A program made the translations under genes and the position numbers. Under the pieces are notes generated by a model that did not search any database, was not told the origin of the DNA, and saw only the letters and a program-made list of their open reading frames with translations. A stretch of DNA of 25,622 bases. It comes from an uncultured Burkholderiales bacterium. GTDB taxonomy: Bacteria; Pseudomonadota; Gammaproteobacteria; Burkholderiales; Burkholderiaceae. The DNA is taken from positions 1 through 25,622 of the forward strand of contig CAIMWY010000269.1 of assembly GCA_903845315.1 (NCBI GenBank), in the 5' to 3' direction. Each line of letters starts with the position of its first letter. Position 1 is the stretch's first letter. Positions 7,856-16,095 of the stretch are shown here, in pieces.

Positions 7856-8581
7856 TTACTTGGATGACAGCACAGTAGACAACAGGTTAGAGGCATAACG
7901 TGCAGCAGTCTCGTTGTCCAGGCGAGGCGCAAGATTGAGGTACTCCTTCACCGCAGCCAAGGCAGCACGTCTTCGTGAGGTAAGTTTTGCCAAGTAGGCA
8001 GAGACCTCTTGCTCGAAAGACTCAGCGGGCAAGACTTGACTGAGCATTCCCATGTCATACGCAGTTTGGGCATCAATTTCATCGGTGGTGTAGACCAAAT
8101 GAGAAAGGGCTTTGAAAGACATGGCATGCATGACCGCTGAAATTGCCAGCGTAGGCGGTAAGTTGGTTCGCATCTCGGGCAAAGACAACTTGGCCGCTGA
8201 AGAAGCCAGCGTGATATCGCACAGCACAGCCAACCCGCAGCCTAGTCCATGTGCAGCACCGGCAATGGAAGCGACGACTGGAATTTGTGCATTTCTGATC
8301 GCTGTGTACAAACCCAAAATAGGATCTGTGACCTGCTCGCGAACTTCCAAGGCGGTCTTCGGCGGTGCGTCTGGATTGGCAGGAGGGACCAAACGACCAT
8401 TTGAAAAATCGGCACCTTGACCCGTCAGGTGTATCACCTTGACACTTTGATCTTGACTGAAGGTTTGAAACAGCTGGGTTAATTCTTGGATCATCGCCAT
8501 ATCGATGCGATTGCCATTTGCTTGGTTGTTGATGCTGATTTTGGCAACTGCGTCTGCAACGGACACGATCAAATGGCTCAT
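7856..8581 (-). CDS. Enoyl-CoA hydratase/isomerase (crotonase) family protein with an altered active site
   Basis: This 241-residue crotonase-fold protein is the first gene of the UbiD/Mo-hydroxylase operon. The fold is shown by the FSNGRLV oxyanion-loop segment (59-65), AGAAHGLGCGLAVLCDITLAS (starting near 107) and LPEMRTNLPPTL (134-145). In true hydratases two glutamates act on the substrate. Here the first position (GGGCE in the family) is G116 in GLGCGLA, while the second, E136 in LPEM, is kept. Losing one glutamate is usual in isomerases, decarboxylases, thioesterases and ring-hydrolysing members, so plain enoyl-CoA hydration is doubtful. I chose the ATG at 8581 because AGAGGAA lies about 9 bases upstream; a longer start at 8611 has no such site. 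A CoA-thioester substrate implies a CoA ligase, which is not in the window. Confidence 0.9.
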   Translation of the reverse strand: MSHLIVSVADAVAKISINNQANGNRIDMAMIQELTQLFQTFSQDQSVKVIHLTGQGADFSNGRLVPPANPDAPPKTALEVREQVTDPILGLYTAIRNAQIPVVASIAGAAHGLGCGLAVLCDITLASSAAKLSLPEMRTNLPPTLAISAVMHAMSFKALSHLVYTTDEIDAQTAYDMGMLSQVLPAESFEQEVSAYLAKLTSRRRAALAAVKEYLNLAPRLDNETAARYASNLLSTVLSSK

Positions 8582-8724
8582 GATGGAAAATTCCTCTGGT
8601 ATTGAATGCACCCCCGATTCGAACAGATTTGCTAAATCACGGGCAGCAATTCAGTATCTCTTTTCAAGATCGGCAAGCTTGTCGCATTGGTGCCTTCACA
8701 GCGCGAAATATCCAACCATTCAGG

Positions 8725-8744
8725 CTCATGTCGTGAGACATGAG
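8725..8744. repeat. Perfect 8-bp inverted repeat between the pump operon and the hydroxylase operon
   Basis: CTCATGTC, loop GTGA, GACATGAG forms a perfect hairpin or palindromic site 11 bases after the end of the outer-membrane lipoprotein gene and about 145 bases before the crotonase-like gene. No T-run follows on either strand, so it does not look like a standard intrinsic terminator. It could be an operator, an mRNA-stabilising hairpin at the 3' end of the pump transcript, or a weak terminator. Confidence 0.45.
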
Positions 8745-8754
8745 GTAGGCCGCA

Positions 8755-10215
8755 TCAGTTGGGTTGAGCTGGGGATGAGGTGGCAGGATTGCCTGCTTGC
8801 CAATCGCCCCCCAAAGCCTTGATCAAAAACACCGAGGTCAACAAGCGCTGTCCCAGCAGTTGTGCAGCCAAACGCTCGCTGCTGAGTTGAGATTGCTGCG
8901 CGATGATCACGTCTTGCGAGTTGGCAATACCGCCCTGATAGCGGTCTTGTGCAATTTGCAGCACGCGACGGTTGCTGTCGATGGCTTTTTGTGCCTGATT
9001 GAACGCACGGTCAATCGCGCTCACGCTGCTCATGCCGTCCTCCACCTCTTGCATGGCCGTGAGCACCACACGGCGGTAATTGGCCACTGCCAGTTGATAG
9101 CCTGCACGCGTGAAGTCCACATTGGATTCAATCCGCCCGCCATCGAACAAGGTTTGGGTGGCCGTCACGCCCAAGGACCACAAGGAGCTCGGTCCATTGA
9201 ACACGGCGCCAAAATCACGGCTTTGAAAACCCCCGCTGGCCCCAAAGATCAGGCTTGGGTAGAAGGCTGCGTTTGCAACGCCAATTTGAGCGTTGGCAGC
9301 AGCCATCGCACGCTCTGCAGCAGCCACATCTGGGCGACGCTCCAGCACATCGGAAGGAATACCGATCGGAATAACTGGGGGCATCATGGGCGTAGTTTTG
9401 ACTGCCAACACGAATTGCGGCGCGGGCGTTCCCACCAATGTGGCGACGGCATGTTCCAACACCGCACGTTGCCGTTTGAGAATATCGACTTGGGTCAGTG
9501 TGGTGTCGAGCAAGGCTTGTTGCTGGGCCACATCCAAACCTGAAGCCACGCCCAAATCATGCCGGTGGTTGGCCAAGTCCAACGATGAGCGCTGCAAACC
9601 AATCGATCGCGTCAGCACATCCAATTCGGTGTCGAGCGCGCGAAGGGTGAAATAGTTCGTCGCCAAATCGGCAATCAAGATCAACCGCGTGTTTTCAAAA
9701 TCTGCACGGGCTTGTTGGGCTGAGGCAGTGGCGCCCTCCACCAAGCTTTTGACACGCCCCGCCAAGTCAATTTCGTAACTCACCCCCAGCGTGGGTGAGT
9801 AGTCGTTTTGAAGGGTCTGCCAATTCGGTGCAGCGTAGTTTGTTAAAGGGCGATTGGCCGAAATTTCCAAGCGCTGTGCACGCACACTCATACCCACTTG
9901 AGGCATGGTGCTGGCTGCATTGATCCCCAAGGTGGCACGCGCCTGCATCAAGCGTGCTTGCGCGCCAGCCAGGGTTTGGTTGCCTGCCAAGGCCTGTTGC
10001 GCCAAGGTATTGAGTTCTGCATCGCCAAAGCGCTCCCACCAAGATCCTTTGGCTTGTGTGTCCGCAGGTTGGGCCGCGCGCCATGGCCCTTCCCCGCTCC
10101 AACTGGCCGGCACGATCACCTCAGGTTTGACGTAAGCAGGGGCTGTGGCGCACCCTGCCAACCAGGCACTGCCCACAAGCACACAGGCTGTTGCGCAAAG
10201 ACGGTGCAGGGTCAC
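8755..10215 (-). CDS. NodT/OprM-type outer-membrane efflux lipoprotein
   Basis: This is the 486-residue outer-membrane channel of a tripartite RND pump. The N-terminus has a signal peptide ending in the lipobox LAGC (C22), followed by the typical ATAPAYVKPEV opening. Two repeated coiled-coil halves follow, with family segments WWERFGDAELNTL, VSYEIDLAGR, ERRPDVAAAERAM and LGVTATQTLFDGGR. The GTG start overlaps the stop of the membrane-fusion gene by four bases (GTGA), so translation is coupled. It is the last gene of the pump operon. The protein should form a trimeric channel that exports compounds across the outer membrane. The sequence gives no direct clue to the exported compound; its place between two catabolic regions suggests aromatic acids or toxic intermediates. 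Confidence 0.95.
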   Translation of the reverse strand: MTLHRLCATACVLVGSAWLAGCATAPAYVKPEVIVPASWSGEGPWRAAQPADTQAKGSWWERFGDAELNTLAQQALAGNQTLAGAQARLMQARATLGINAASTMPQVGMSVRAQRLEISANRPLTNYAAPNWQTLQNDYSPTLGVSYEIDLAGRVKSLVEGATASAQQARADFENTRLILIADLATNYFTLRALDTELDVLTRSIGLQRSSLDLANHRHDLGVASGLDVAQQQALLDTTLTQVDILKRQRAVLEHAVATLVGTPAPQFVLAVKTTPMMPPVIPIGIPSDVLERRPDVAAAERAMAAANAQIGVANAAFYPSLIFGASGGFQSRDFGAVFNGPSSLWSLGVTATQTLFDGGRIESNVDFTRAGYQLAVANYRRVVLTAMQEVEDGMSSVSAIDRAFNQAQKAIDSNRRVLQIAQDRYQGGIANSQDVIIAQQSQLSSERLAAQLLGQRLLTSVFLIKALGGDWQAGNPATSSPAQPN

Positions 10216-11477
10216 GGCGTGCCTTTCTTGGCGCTGGCTTTGGCAGAGGCTTCGGCCGCTGCTTTGTCGTCTTGCTCGGCGTTGAAGGACACAAGGTCTG
10301 ATTCGCTCAACGCGTCAGGAGGATTGAGCACCAAGCGCGCACCTTTCTCCAAGCCTGTCAACACTTCCACACGCTCACCGTAGTTGCGCCCCACCGTGAC
10401 CGCTTGCATGTGCACGCGGCGCTCTGCGTCGATCACCGCCACCTTGATGCCATCACCCCGAATGATCAAGGCATTGTTAGGGATGGCAATGCCGGGCTTA
10501 GCGACCAAGGGCAACTCCACTTGAACAAAGGCGCCGGGCAACAGCACATCGCCTTTATTAGGCAAGGCAATTTCTACCTGCATCGAGCGCGACAATGCGT
10601 CGATTGACGCCGCAGTTCGCGCCACCTTGCCTTCAAACTTTTGCCCACGCAGCTCAGCCTGGGTCACCGTCACGGTTTGTCCAACCTTAACCTGTTGAGC
10701 GTAGGTTTGCGGCACGTTCACATACAGACGCAATGGGTCGGTTTGGGTTACGACAAACAAGGCACGTGTTAAGCCACCCGATGCCCCTGCATCCACCAAG
10801 TCACCTGTGTCCACATTGCGCCGGGTGATCACGCCGTCGGTGGGCGCCAACAAGCGCTTGAAATTGAGCAACTGGTTGAGCCGTTGCACGTTGGCTTCCG
10901 TGGAGGCCAACCTCGCTTGGGCCTGCGTGCTGGCACTGCGCCGCTCGTCCACCTCTTGCTGTGAGACTGCATCTTTGGCACGCAAGGCGACCCAGCGAAC
11001 TTCTGTGCTCTTGGCCACCTCCAAACTGGCAGCGGCTTGCTGCCGATCGGCCATGGCTTGGGCATGCAGTTCGTCAATCTCAGGCGTTTCAAGTTCAGCC
11101 AAGACCTCTCCTTTGGTCACACGGCTGCCAATGTCTTTGTGCCAACGCTTCACATAACCTGCAGCGCGGGCGTAAAGGGGCGACTGAATATAGCCCTGCA
11201 AGGAACCTGGCAATGCAATCGTTTGTGCCGATTGGCTAACTTGGACCACCGTGGTTTTGACGTAGTTTTGGTTGCGTTCTTTGACGCCTGCTTCCAGCTC
11301 CTTGCCATTGGAGACCCGGCTGATCACGGTTCGGCCAGCCCCCAAGGCCAACACAACCAAGGCGACCACGGCCACCAACTTGCTACGGCGAATGATTTCA
11401 CGGCGGCGCAGCAACTCAGCCGATTCTTCCTCTGGAATCGGGTGAATGGCCAACGGTGAATGACGTTCTTCTGACAT
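10212..11477 (-). CDS. RND efflux periplasmic adaptor (membrane-fusion, HlyD/AcrA family)
   Basis: This 421-residue adaptor links the inner-membrane RND pump to the outer-membrane channel. It has a cytoplasmic N-terminus, one membrane anchor at roughly 32-52 (VAVVALVVLALG), a lipoyl/barrel-sandwich region beginning near ALPGSLQGYIQ and AAGYVKRWHKDIGSRVTKGEVLAELETPE, a coiled-coil hairpin, and a beta-barrel with LLPGAFVQVELPL. Unlike AcrA it has no lipobox and is held by the uncleaved anchor. The start ATG has AGGAG 9 bases upstream, located inside the last codons of the RND gene. The C-terminus is Ala/Lys-rich. The unit is transcribed as RND, adaptor, channel; many related operons put the adaptor first. 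Confidence 0.95.
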   Translation of the reverse strand: MSEERHSPLAIHPIPEEESAELLRRREIIRRSKLVAVVALVVLALGAGRTVISRVSNGKELEAGVKERNQNYVKTTVVQVSQSAQTIALPGSLQGYIQSPLYARAAGYVKRWHKDIGSRVTKGEVLAELETPEIDELHAQAMADRQQAAASLEVAKSTEVRWVALRAKDAVSQQEVDERRSASTQAQARLASTEANVQRLNQLLNFKRLLAPTDGVITRRNVDTGDLVDAGASGGLTRALFVVTQTDPLRLYVNVPQTYAQQVKVGQTVTVTQAELRGQKFEGKVARTAASIDALSRSMQVEIALPNKGDVLLPGAFVQVELPLVAKPGIAIPNNALIIRGDGIKVAVIDAERRVHMQAVTVGRNYGERVEVLTGLEKGARLVLNPPDALSESDLVSFNAEQDDKAAAEASAKASAKKGTP

Positions 11478-11480
11478 GGA

Positions 11481-14400
11481 TCAGCTCTCCTGCGGGGTGT
11501 GTGACAACCCCTGTTCTTGACGTGACTTGCGATGGATCAATCGCTGATGAATGTCGGCGTAAATCACCGGCACAAAATACAAAGTTGACACTGTGGCAAA
11601 CAGCAAACCGCCAATGACCGATCGGCCCAAGGGCGCGTTTTGCTCAGCACCTTCACCAATCCCTAGGGCCATAGGAATCATGCCAATGATCATGGCCAAA
11701 GCGGTCATCAACACTGGGCGGATACGGGTCGAACCAGCTTCTAGCGCGGCCGCCAAGGGTGGCACGCCCTCGTCGCGACGCTGGCGTGCAAACGCCACCA
11801 CCAAAATGCTGTTCGCTGTGGCAACGCCCATGGTCATGATGGCCCCAGTCAAGGCCGGCACACTCAAGGTGGTACCCGTGATAAACAAGATCCACGCAAT
11901 GCCAGCCAAAGCCGCAGGCAAGGCAGTGACGATGATGGCGGCATCAATCCACGACTGGAAAGTGACCACGATCAACAGGTAGACCAACACAATCGCCATG
12001 GCCAAGCCCACACCCAAGCCAACGAAGGAAGATTGCATGGTTTGCACTTGTCCACGAACGGTGACTTGGTTACCACGTTTCAGCTTAGGGGTGATTTGAT
12101 CGACCAAGGCCTGCACCTGGTTGGCCACATTGGCCAAGTCTGTGCCTTGCACACTGACATACACATCGATGGCCGATTGAATGTTGTAGCGCGAAATAAC
12201 AGGCAATTGGCGACCCACACCTACATCCACCAAGTTACCCAGCAATTGCGTCTGCGTGGTCGGCAACAAAGAGCCGTTGACACCGCTATTGGCATTGGGC
12301 GTCATGCCCACGGTGAGACCTAACAAAGCATCGATCGAATCCACCTTGTACTGAGGCGACTGAACCACCACGTTGTAGACCACGCCGTTTTGGGGGTTGA
12401 GCCAAAAAGCTGGTGCCGTTTGCGAACTGCCCGACAAAGCAATCAACACGTTCTGCCCCACGTTGGCCGCACCCATGCCAAATTGCTGCAAGCGGGTACG
12501 GTCCATCTTCAAGTCCACCACAGGCCCATCCAAGCGCTGGTGGACATGGGCATCCACCGCACCCGGAATATTGCGAATGGCTTTGGTCAACTCTGCCGCC
12601 AAAGCGGCATTGCCTTGTATATCGCTGCCGGAAAACTGCACATCGATGGCAGCGGGCAAACCAAAATTCAAAATCTGGGTGGAGATGTCTGCCGCTTGAA
12701 AAAAGAACTCCACATTCGGGAAACGCTTGGGTAATTCATTGCGCAACAAGGTGACAAATTCATCGGTGGGCTTGTGGCCTTTTTTCAAGGACATCAAGAT
12801 TTCACCGTCCATCGTGCCGATGGTGCCGGCGTTGCTGTACGACAGGTTGATACCGCTATTGGGCAAACCAATATTGTCCAGAATGGTTTCCAGCTGATCG
12901 GGCGGCACCAACTCACGTATCACCGTCTCCACCGCATCGGCAATGCGCGCTGTCTCTTCAATGCGGGTGCCCGTGGGCGCACGCATATGGAGTCGAATTT
13001 GCCCCGCATCCACATTGGGGAAAAAGTCGCGCCCCAACACCGGGTAAAGCAAACACGACAACACACAAAAGCCCATGAAAAGTCCCATGAACTGAGCGCG
13101 GTGCGTCAAGGCCGCCGACACAGACAAGGTGTAGGCCCGTCGCACATGTTCGAACTGGGTGTCAAAACTGCGATAGACCCGTTGCAGCAAGCTGGGCTTG
13201 TCGTTGGCCGCAGCCTCATGCACGCCACCCATGAGCATCATCACCAAGGTGGGCACCAAAGTCCGCGACAAGAAGTACGACGCGATCATTGCAAACACCA
13301 CGGCTTCGGCCAATGGCACAAACAAAAAGCGCGCCACGCCCGACAAGAAAAACATCGGCACAAACACAATGCAAATACACAAGGTCGCCACAAATGCCGC
13401 CGGACCAATTTCACCGGCGCCCACCTCGATGGCGTGGTTCAAGTCTTTGCCCAAGTGAATGTGCCGCTCGATGTTTTCAATCGTCACAATCGCCTGGTCG
13501 ACCAAAATACCCACCGACAAAGCCAATCCGCCCAGCGTCATGAGGTTGAGGGTTTCGCCCAGCGCAAACAAGACCAAGATTGAGGCCAAGATGGACAGCG
13601 GAATGGTCAGCGCAATGATCACCGTGCTGCGCCAGTTGCCCAAAAATACCAACACCATCAAGGCGGTCAAACCGGCAGCAATCAAAGCCTCCACCACCAC
13701 CCCCTCGATGGCAGCCAGCACAAACACCGATTGGTCAAACAAGGGCGTGACTTTCACATCGTCGGGCAATACCTGAACAGCGCGTGGCAACAGGGCTTTG
13801 ACGTTGGCGACGATGTCCAGGGTAGAAGCCCCCCCGTTTTTCAAGACCGACAACAGCACGCCGCGCACACCGTCCTGGCGCACCACGTTGGTCTGCGGCT
13901 GAAAACCATCTCGCACTTGTGCCACATCTTTGAGGTAGGTGGTGATGTTGCCGTTGGTGCGCACCGGCAAGTCGTTGAGGCCCGACAACACACCGGGCGA
14001 GCCATTCAAGCGCACTGTGTACTCGGTGTCCCCCATCTTCACCGTGCCAGAGGGCAAGATCAAGTTTTGTGTGTTCACCGCGTTCACCACATCGGCGGGC
14101 GTGAGGCCACGTGCTTGCAAAGCCTGGGTGTCCAAGTCCACCGAGATAGCGCGGATTTTTCCACCATAGGGAAACGGTGAGGCCACACCAGGAATGGTGA
14201 TGAGTTGGGGGCGCAAGCCGTTCACCGCCGCGTCAAACAACACGTTCTCGGGCAGCGTCGGGCTGGAAAGCGCCAACTGCATGACCGGAATGCTGGACGC
14301 CGAATACTTGATCACCAGTGGTGGTGTGATGCCCGGTGGCAACTGACGCACCTGGGTTTGCACCGAAGCGACCACCTGGGCGATGGCGGTTTGGATGTTC

Positions 14401-14699
14401 ACGCCGGGTTGGAAAAACACCTTCACCACCGTCACACCGGCCAGCGAGGTGGACTCGATGTGCTCAATGTCGCTCACCACCGTGGTCAGGCCACGTTCGG
14501 TTTGTGCGGCAATGCGCTGACCCATTTCTTGGGCCGGCAAGCCGTTGTAGTTCCAAATCACGCTGATCACCGGAATGTTGATTTCCGGAAAAATGTCCGT
14601 CGCCATGTTTTTGAGCGCGAACGGCGTGGCCAACACAATCAGAATCGCCATCACGATGAACGTGTAAGGGCGCTTGAGCGCCAACTGAACCATGGACAT
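11481..14699 (-). CDS. RND-family efflux pump inner-membrane permease
   Basis: This 1072-residue protein has the full RND architecture. An N-terminal membrane helix precedes a periplasmic porter loop, six helices around 330-545 follow, then a second porter loop, and final helices near 890-1045. The family segments DIFPEINIPVISV, GRDFFPNVDAGQIRLHMRAPTGTR and PLSILASILVLFALGETLNLMTLGGLALSVGILVD are visible. It should use the proton gradient to export organic compounds rather than metals. The proton-relay positions differ from AcrB: the Asp pair is D401-Q402 (GILVDQAIV), and the AcrB lysine position in helix 10 is Ala near residue 962 (GVATANSIL). The ATG at 14699 is preceded by GGAG about 10 bases upstream. 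It is the first gene of the pump operon and diverges from the MFS gene. Confidence 0.95.
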   Translation of the reverse strand: MSMVQLALKRPYTFIVMAILIVLATPFALKNMATDIFPEINIPVISVIWNYNGLPAQEMGQRIAAQTERGLTTVVSDIEHIESTSLAGVTVVKVFFQPGVNIQTAIAQVVASVQTQVRQLPPGITPPLVIKYSASSIPVMQLALSSPTLPENVLFDAAVNGLRPQLITIPGVASPFPYGGKIRAISVDLDTQALQARGLTPADVVNAVNTQNLILPSGTVKMGDTEYTVRLNGSPGVLSGLNDLPVRTNGNITTYLKDVAQVRDGFQPQTNVVRQDGVRGVLLSVLKNGGASTLDIVANVKALLPRAVQVLPDDVKVTPLFDQSVFVLAAIEGVVVEALIAAGLTALMVLVFLGNWRSTVIIALTIPLSILASILVLFALGETLNLMTLGGLALSVGILVDQAIVTIENIERHIHLGKDLNHAIEVGAGEIGPAAFVATLCICIVFVPMFFLSGVARFLFVPLAEAVVFAMIASYFLSRTLVPTLVMMLMGGVHEAAANDKPSLLQRVYRSFDTQFEHVRRAYTLSVSAALTHRAQFMGLFMGFCVLSCLLYPVLGRDFFPNVDAGQIRLHMRAPTGTRIEETARIADAVETVIRELVPPDQLETILDNIGLPNSGINLSYSNAGTIGTMDGEILMSLKKGHKPTDEFVTLLRNELPKRFPNVEFFFQAADISTQILNFGLPAAIDVQFSGSDIQGNAALAAELTKAIRNIPGAVDAHVHQRLDGPVVDLKMDRTRLQQFGMGAANVGQNVLIALSGSSQTAPAFWLNPQNGVVYNVVVQSPQYKVDSIDALLGLTVGMTPNANSGVNGSLLPTTQTQLLGNLVDVGVGRQLPVISRYNIQSAIDVYVSVQGTDLANVANQVQALVDQITPKLKRGNQVTVRGQVQTMQSSFVGLGVGLAMAIVLVYLLIVVTFQSWIDAAIIVTALPAALAGIAWILFITGTTLSVPALTGAIMTMGVATANSILVVAFARQRRDEGVPPLAAALEAGSTRIRPVLMTALAMIIGMIPMALGIGEGAEQNAPLGRSVIGGLLFATVSTLYFVPVIYADIHQRLIHRKSRQEQGLSHTPQES

Positions 14700-14738
14700 C
14701 GGGCGAAGGCTCCGTGAATTGGAAATGCGCGAGTTTAG

Positions 14739-14749
14739 GTGAGACTCAC
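14739..14749. promoter_or_regulatory. Short palindrome in the divergent RND/MFS promoter region
   Basis: GTGAGACTCAC is a perfect 5-bp inverted repeat around a central A. It sits 40 bases upstream of the RND start and about 135 bases upstream of the chosen MFS start. The 184-base divergent gap must hold promoters for both genes, and this symmetric element is the best operator candidate in it. No regulator gene lies nearby, so the call rests on symmetry alone. Confidence 0.25.
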
Positions 14750-14870
14750 AAACCCTTCTGTCACTGCGGCTTCATGCCCGACAAGGGAAAACCCTTAACT
14801 TCCTCTTGAATGGGCACATTGTTCGCAGCGTGTTAAGGCTTGCATCAAAATCGACACGCGACAACCCTTC

Positions 14871-14875
14871 AGGAA
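14871..14875 (+). promoter_or_regulatory. Ribosome-binding site that decides the MFS start
   Basis: AGGAA at 14871-14875 lies 8 bases before an in-frame TTG at 14884. The farther upstream in-frame TTG at 14806 has no comparable site and would add a 26-residue N-terminal extension not expected before the first helix of an MFS protein. Confidence 0.55.
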
Positions 14876-14883
14876 CTTTTCAA

Positions 14884-16086
14884 TTGACTTCACACCTTCT
14901 CGCCAAAAGCGGACGCAAAAGCGCGACACATTTTTTGCTGAACCTTGGTCATGCGATTGACCATATGTTTCTGTTGATTTTTGCCACGGCCGTCTCCAGC
15001 ATTGCGCTGGAGTTTGGTCTAGAGCGCTGGGAAGACCTCATGCCCTACAGCGTGACGGCATTTTTTCTGTTTGGTGTTGGATCCCTTCCGTCTGGAAAAC
15101 TGGGGGACCATTGGGGACGTCGCCCTATGATGCTGGTCTTTTTCTTTGGCATGGGCCTAGCCAGTGTGCTGGTCGGCGTAGCCAATTCACCCTTGCAAAT
15201 TGCTTGGGCTTTGGCATTGCTGGGTTGTTTCGCATCGATCTATCACCCCATTGCCATTCCAATGCTGGTTCAAGATACCCAGCGTCCTGGGTGGACGATT
15301 GGCGTGAACGGCTTATGCGGCAACTTAGGCGTGGCCTTGGCCGCAGTGATCACAGGTTATTTGGTCAAGTACCAAGGGTGGCGCATGGCGTTTTTTATTC
15401 CGGGCATGGTGTGCATGGCATGCGGCGTTTTGTTTCTGCTGGTGACGCCCCGTGAAAGTACAGCGCCAGCCCGCAAAAAATTCGCGGACACTCAAACCTC
15501 AGGCAAATCCATTGCAAAGCTTTTGTTGGTCATGACCATGGCCTCGACCACGGGCAGTTTGCTGTTTAACCTTTCCACCAACAGCAATTACGAATTGCTC
15601 AGCCAGCGCATGCATGAGATCTCACAAGATCCTGCCTACATCGGCACGTTGTTGGGCTTGGTGTACGGGGTGGCTTCACTCACTCAGCTCTTGGTGGGCC
15701 ATTGGATTGATCGATACCCTTTGAGAAAGCTCTACATGGCGGTGATCATTTTCCAAGCCATTTGCATCACATTGGCCACTTGGCTGGATGGCTGGATGTT
15801 TTATGCCCTGCAGTTTTTATTCATGGCCGGAATTTTTGGTGCAGTGCCCTTCACCGACGCCATGATTGCCCGCTATGTGGACGATGCCCAACGCTCACGC
15901 GTATCAGGCATGCGCTTGACTGTGTCATTGGGCGGGAGTTCTTTGGCTGTTTTACTGATTGGCCCTATCGTGAAGCAGGCGGGGTTTACAGCGCTCTTGG
16001 GCGTGATGCTCATCACCTCGGTGGTCACTTTTTTGGTGATCAGCCAACTGCCGACAACACCCACACCGCTCAAACCCAGCGAATAA
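14884..16086 (+). CDS. Major facilitator superfamily transporter, Fsr-like
   Basis: This inner-membrane transporter is about 400 residues long with roughly 12 predicted helices. The first helix region reads NLGHAIDHMFLLIFATAV, and the loop 2-3 MFS motif is GKLGDHWGRRPMM. The overall style, including FASIYHPIAIPML, resembles the fosmidomycin-resistance (Fsr)-like group, so it could be an exporter or an importer. I favour the TTG at 14884 because of the AGGAA upstream; a TTG at 14806 would give 426 residues. It is divergent from the RND pump and converges on the first intradiol dioxygenase with a 9-base gap. Placed beside ring-cleavage genes, it may carry an aromatic acid, but the sequence does not show the substrate. 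Confidence 0.88.
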   Translation: MTSHLLAKSGRKSATHFLLNLGHAIDHMFLLIFATAVSSIALEFGLERWEDLMPYSVTAFFLFGVGSLPSGKLGDHWGRRPMMLVFFFGMGLASVLVGVANSPLQIAWALALLGCFASIYHPIAIPMLVQDTQRPGWTIGVNGLCGNLGVALAAVITGYLVKYQGWRMAFFIPGMVCMACGVLFLLVTPRESTAPARKKFADTQTSGKSIAKLLLVMTMASTTGSLLFNLSTNSNYELLSQRMHEISQDPAYIGTLLGLVYGVASLTQLLVGHWIDRYPLRKLYMAVIIFQAICITLATWLDGWMFYALQFLFMAGIFGAVPFTDAMIARYVDDAQRSRVSGMRLTVSLGGSSLAVLLIGPIVKQAGFTALLGVMLITSVVTFLVISQLPTTPTPLKPSE

Positions 16087-16095
16087 AAGCTAGCT

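Noticed and set aside
8725..8744. Intrinsic (Rho-independent) terminator
   Set aside because: The hairpin is perfect but short and no T-run follows on either strand.
8797..9543. A 248-codon open frame on the plus strand inside the outer-membrane lipoprotein gene
   Set aside because: It is fully antisense to a clear NodT-family gene and has no family signature.
12774..13583. A 269-codon open frame on the plus strand inside the RND permease gene
   Set aside because: It is antisense to conserved RND coding sequence and is His/Gln/Arg-rich with no domain; a shadow frame.
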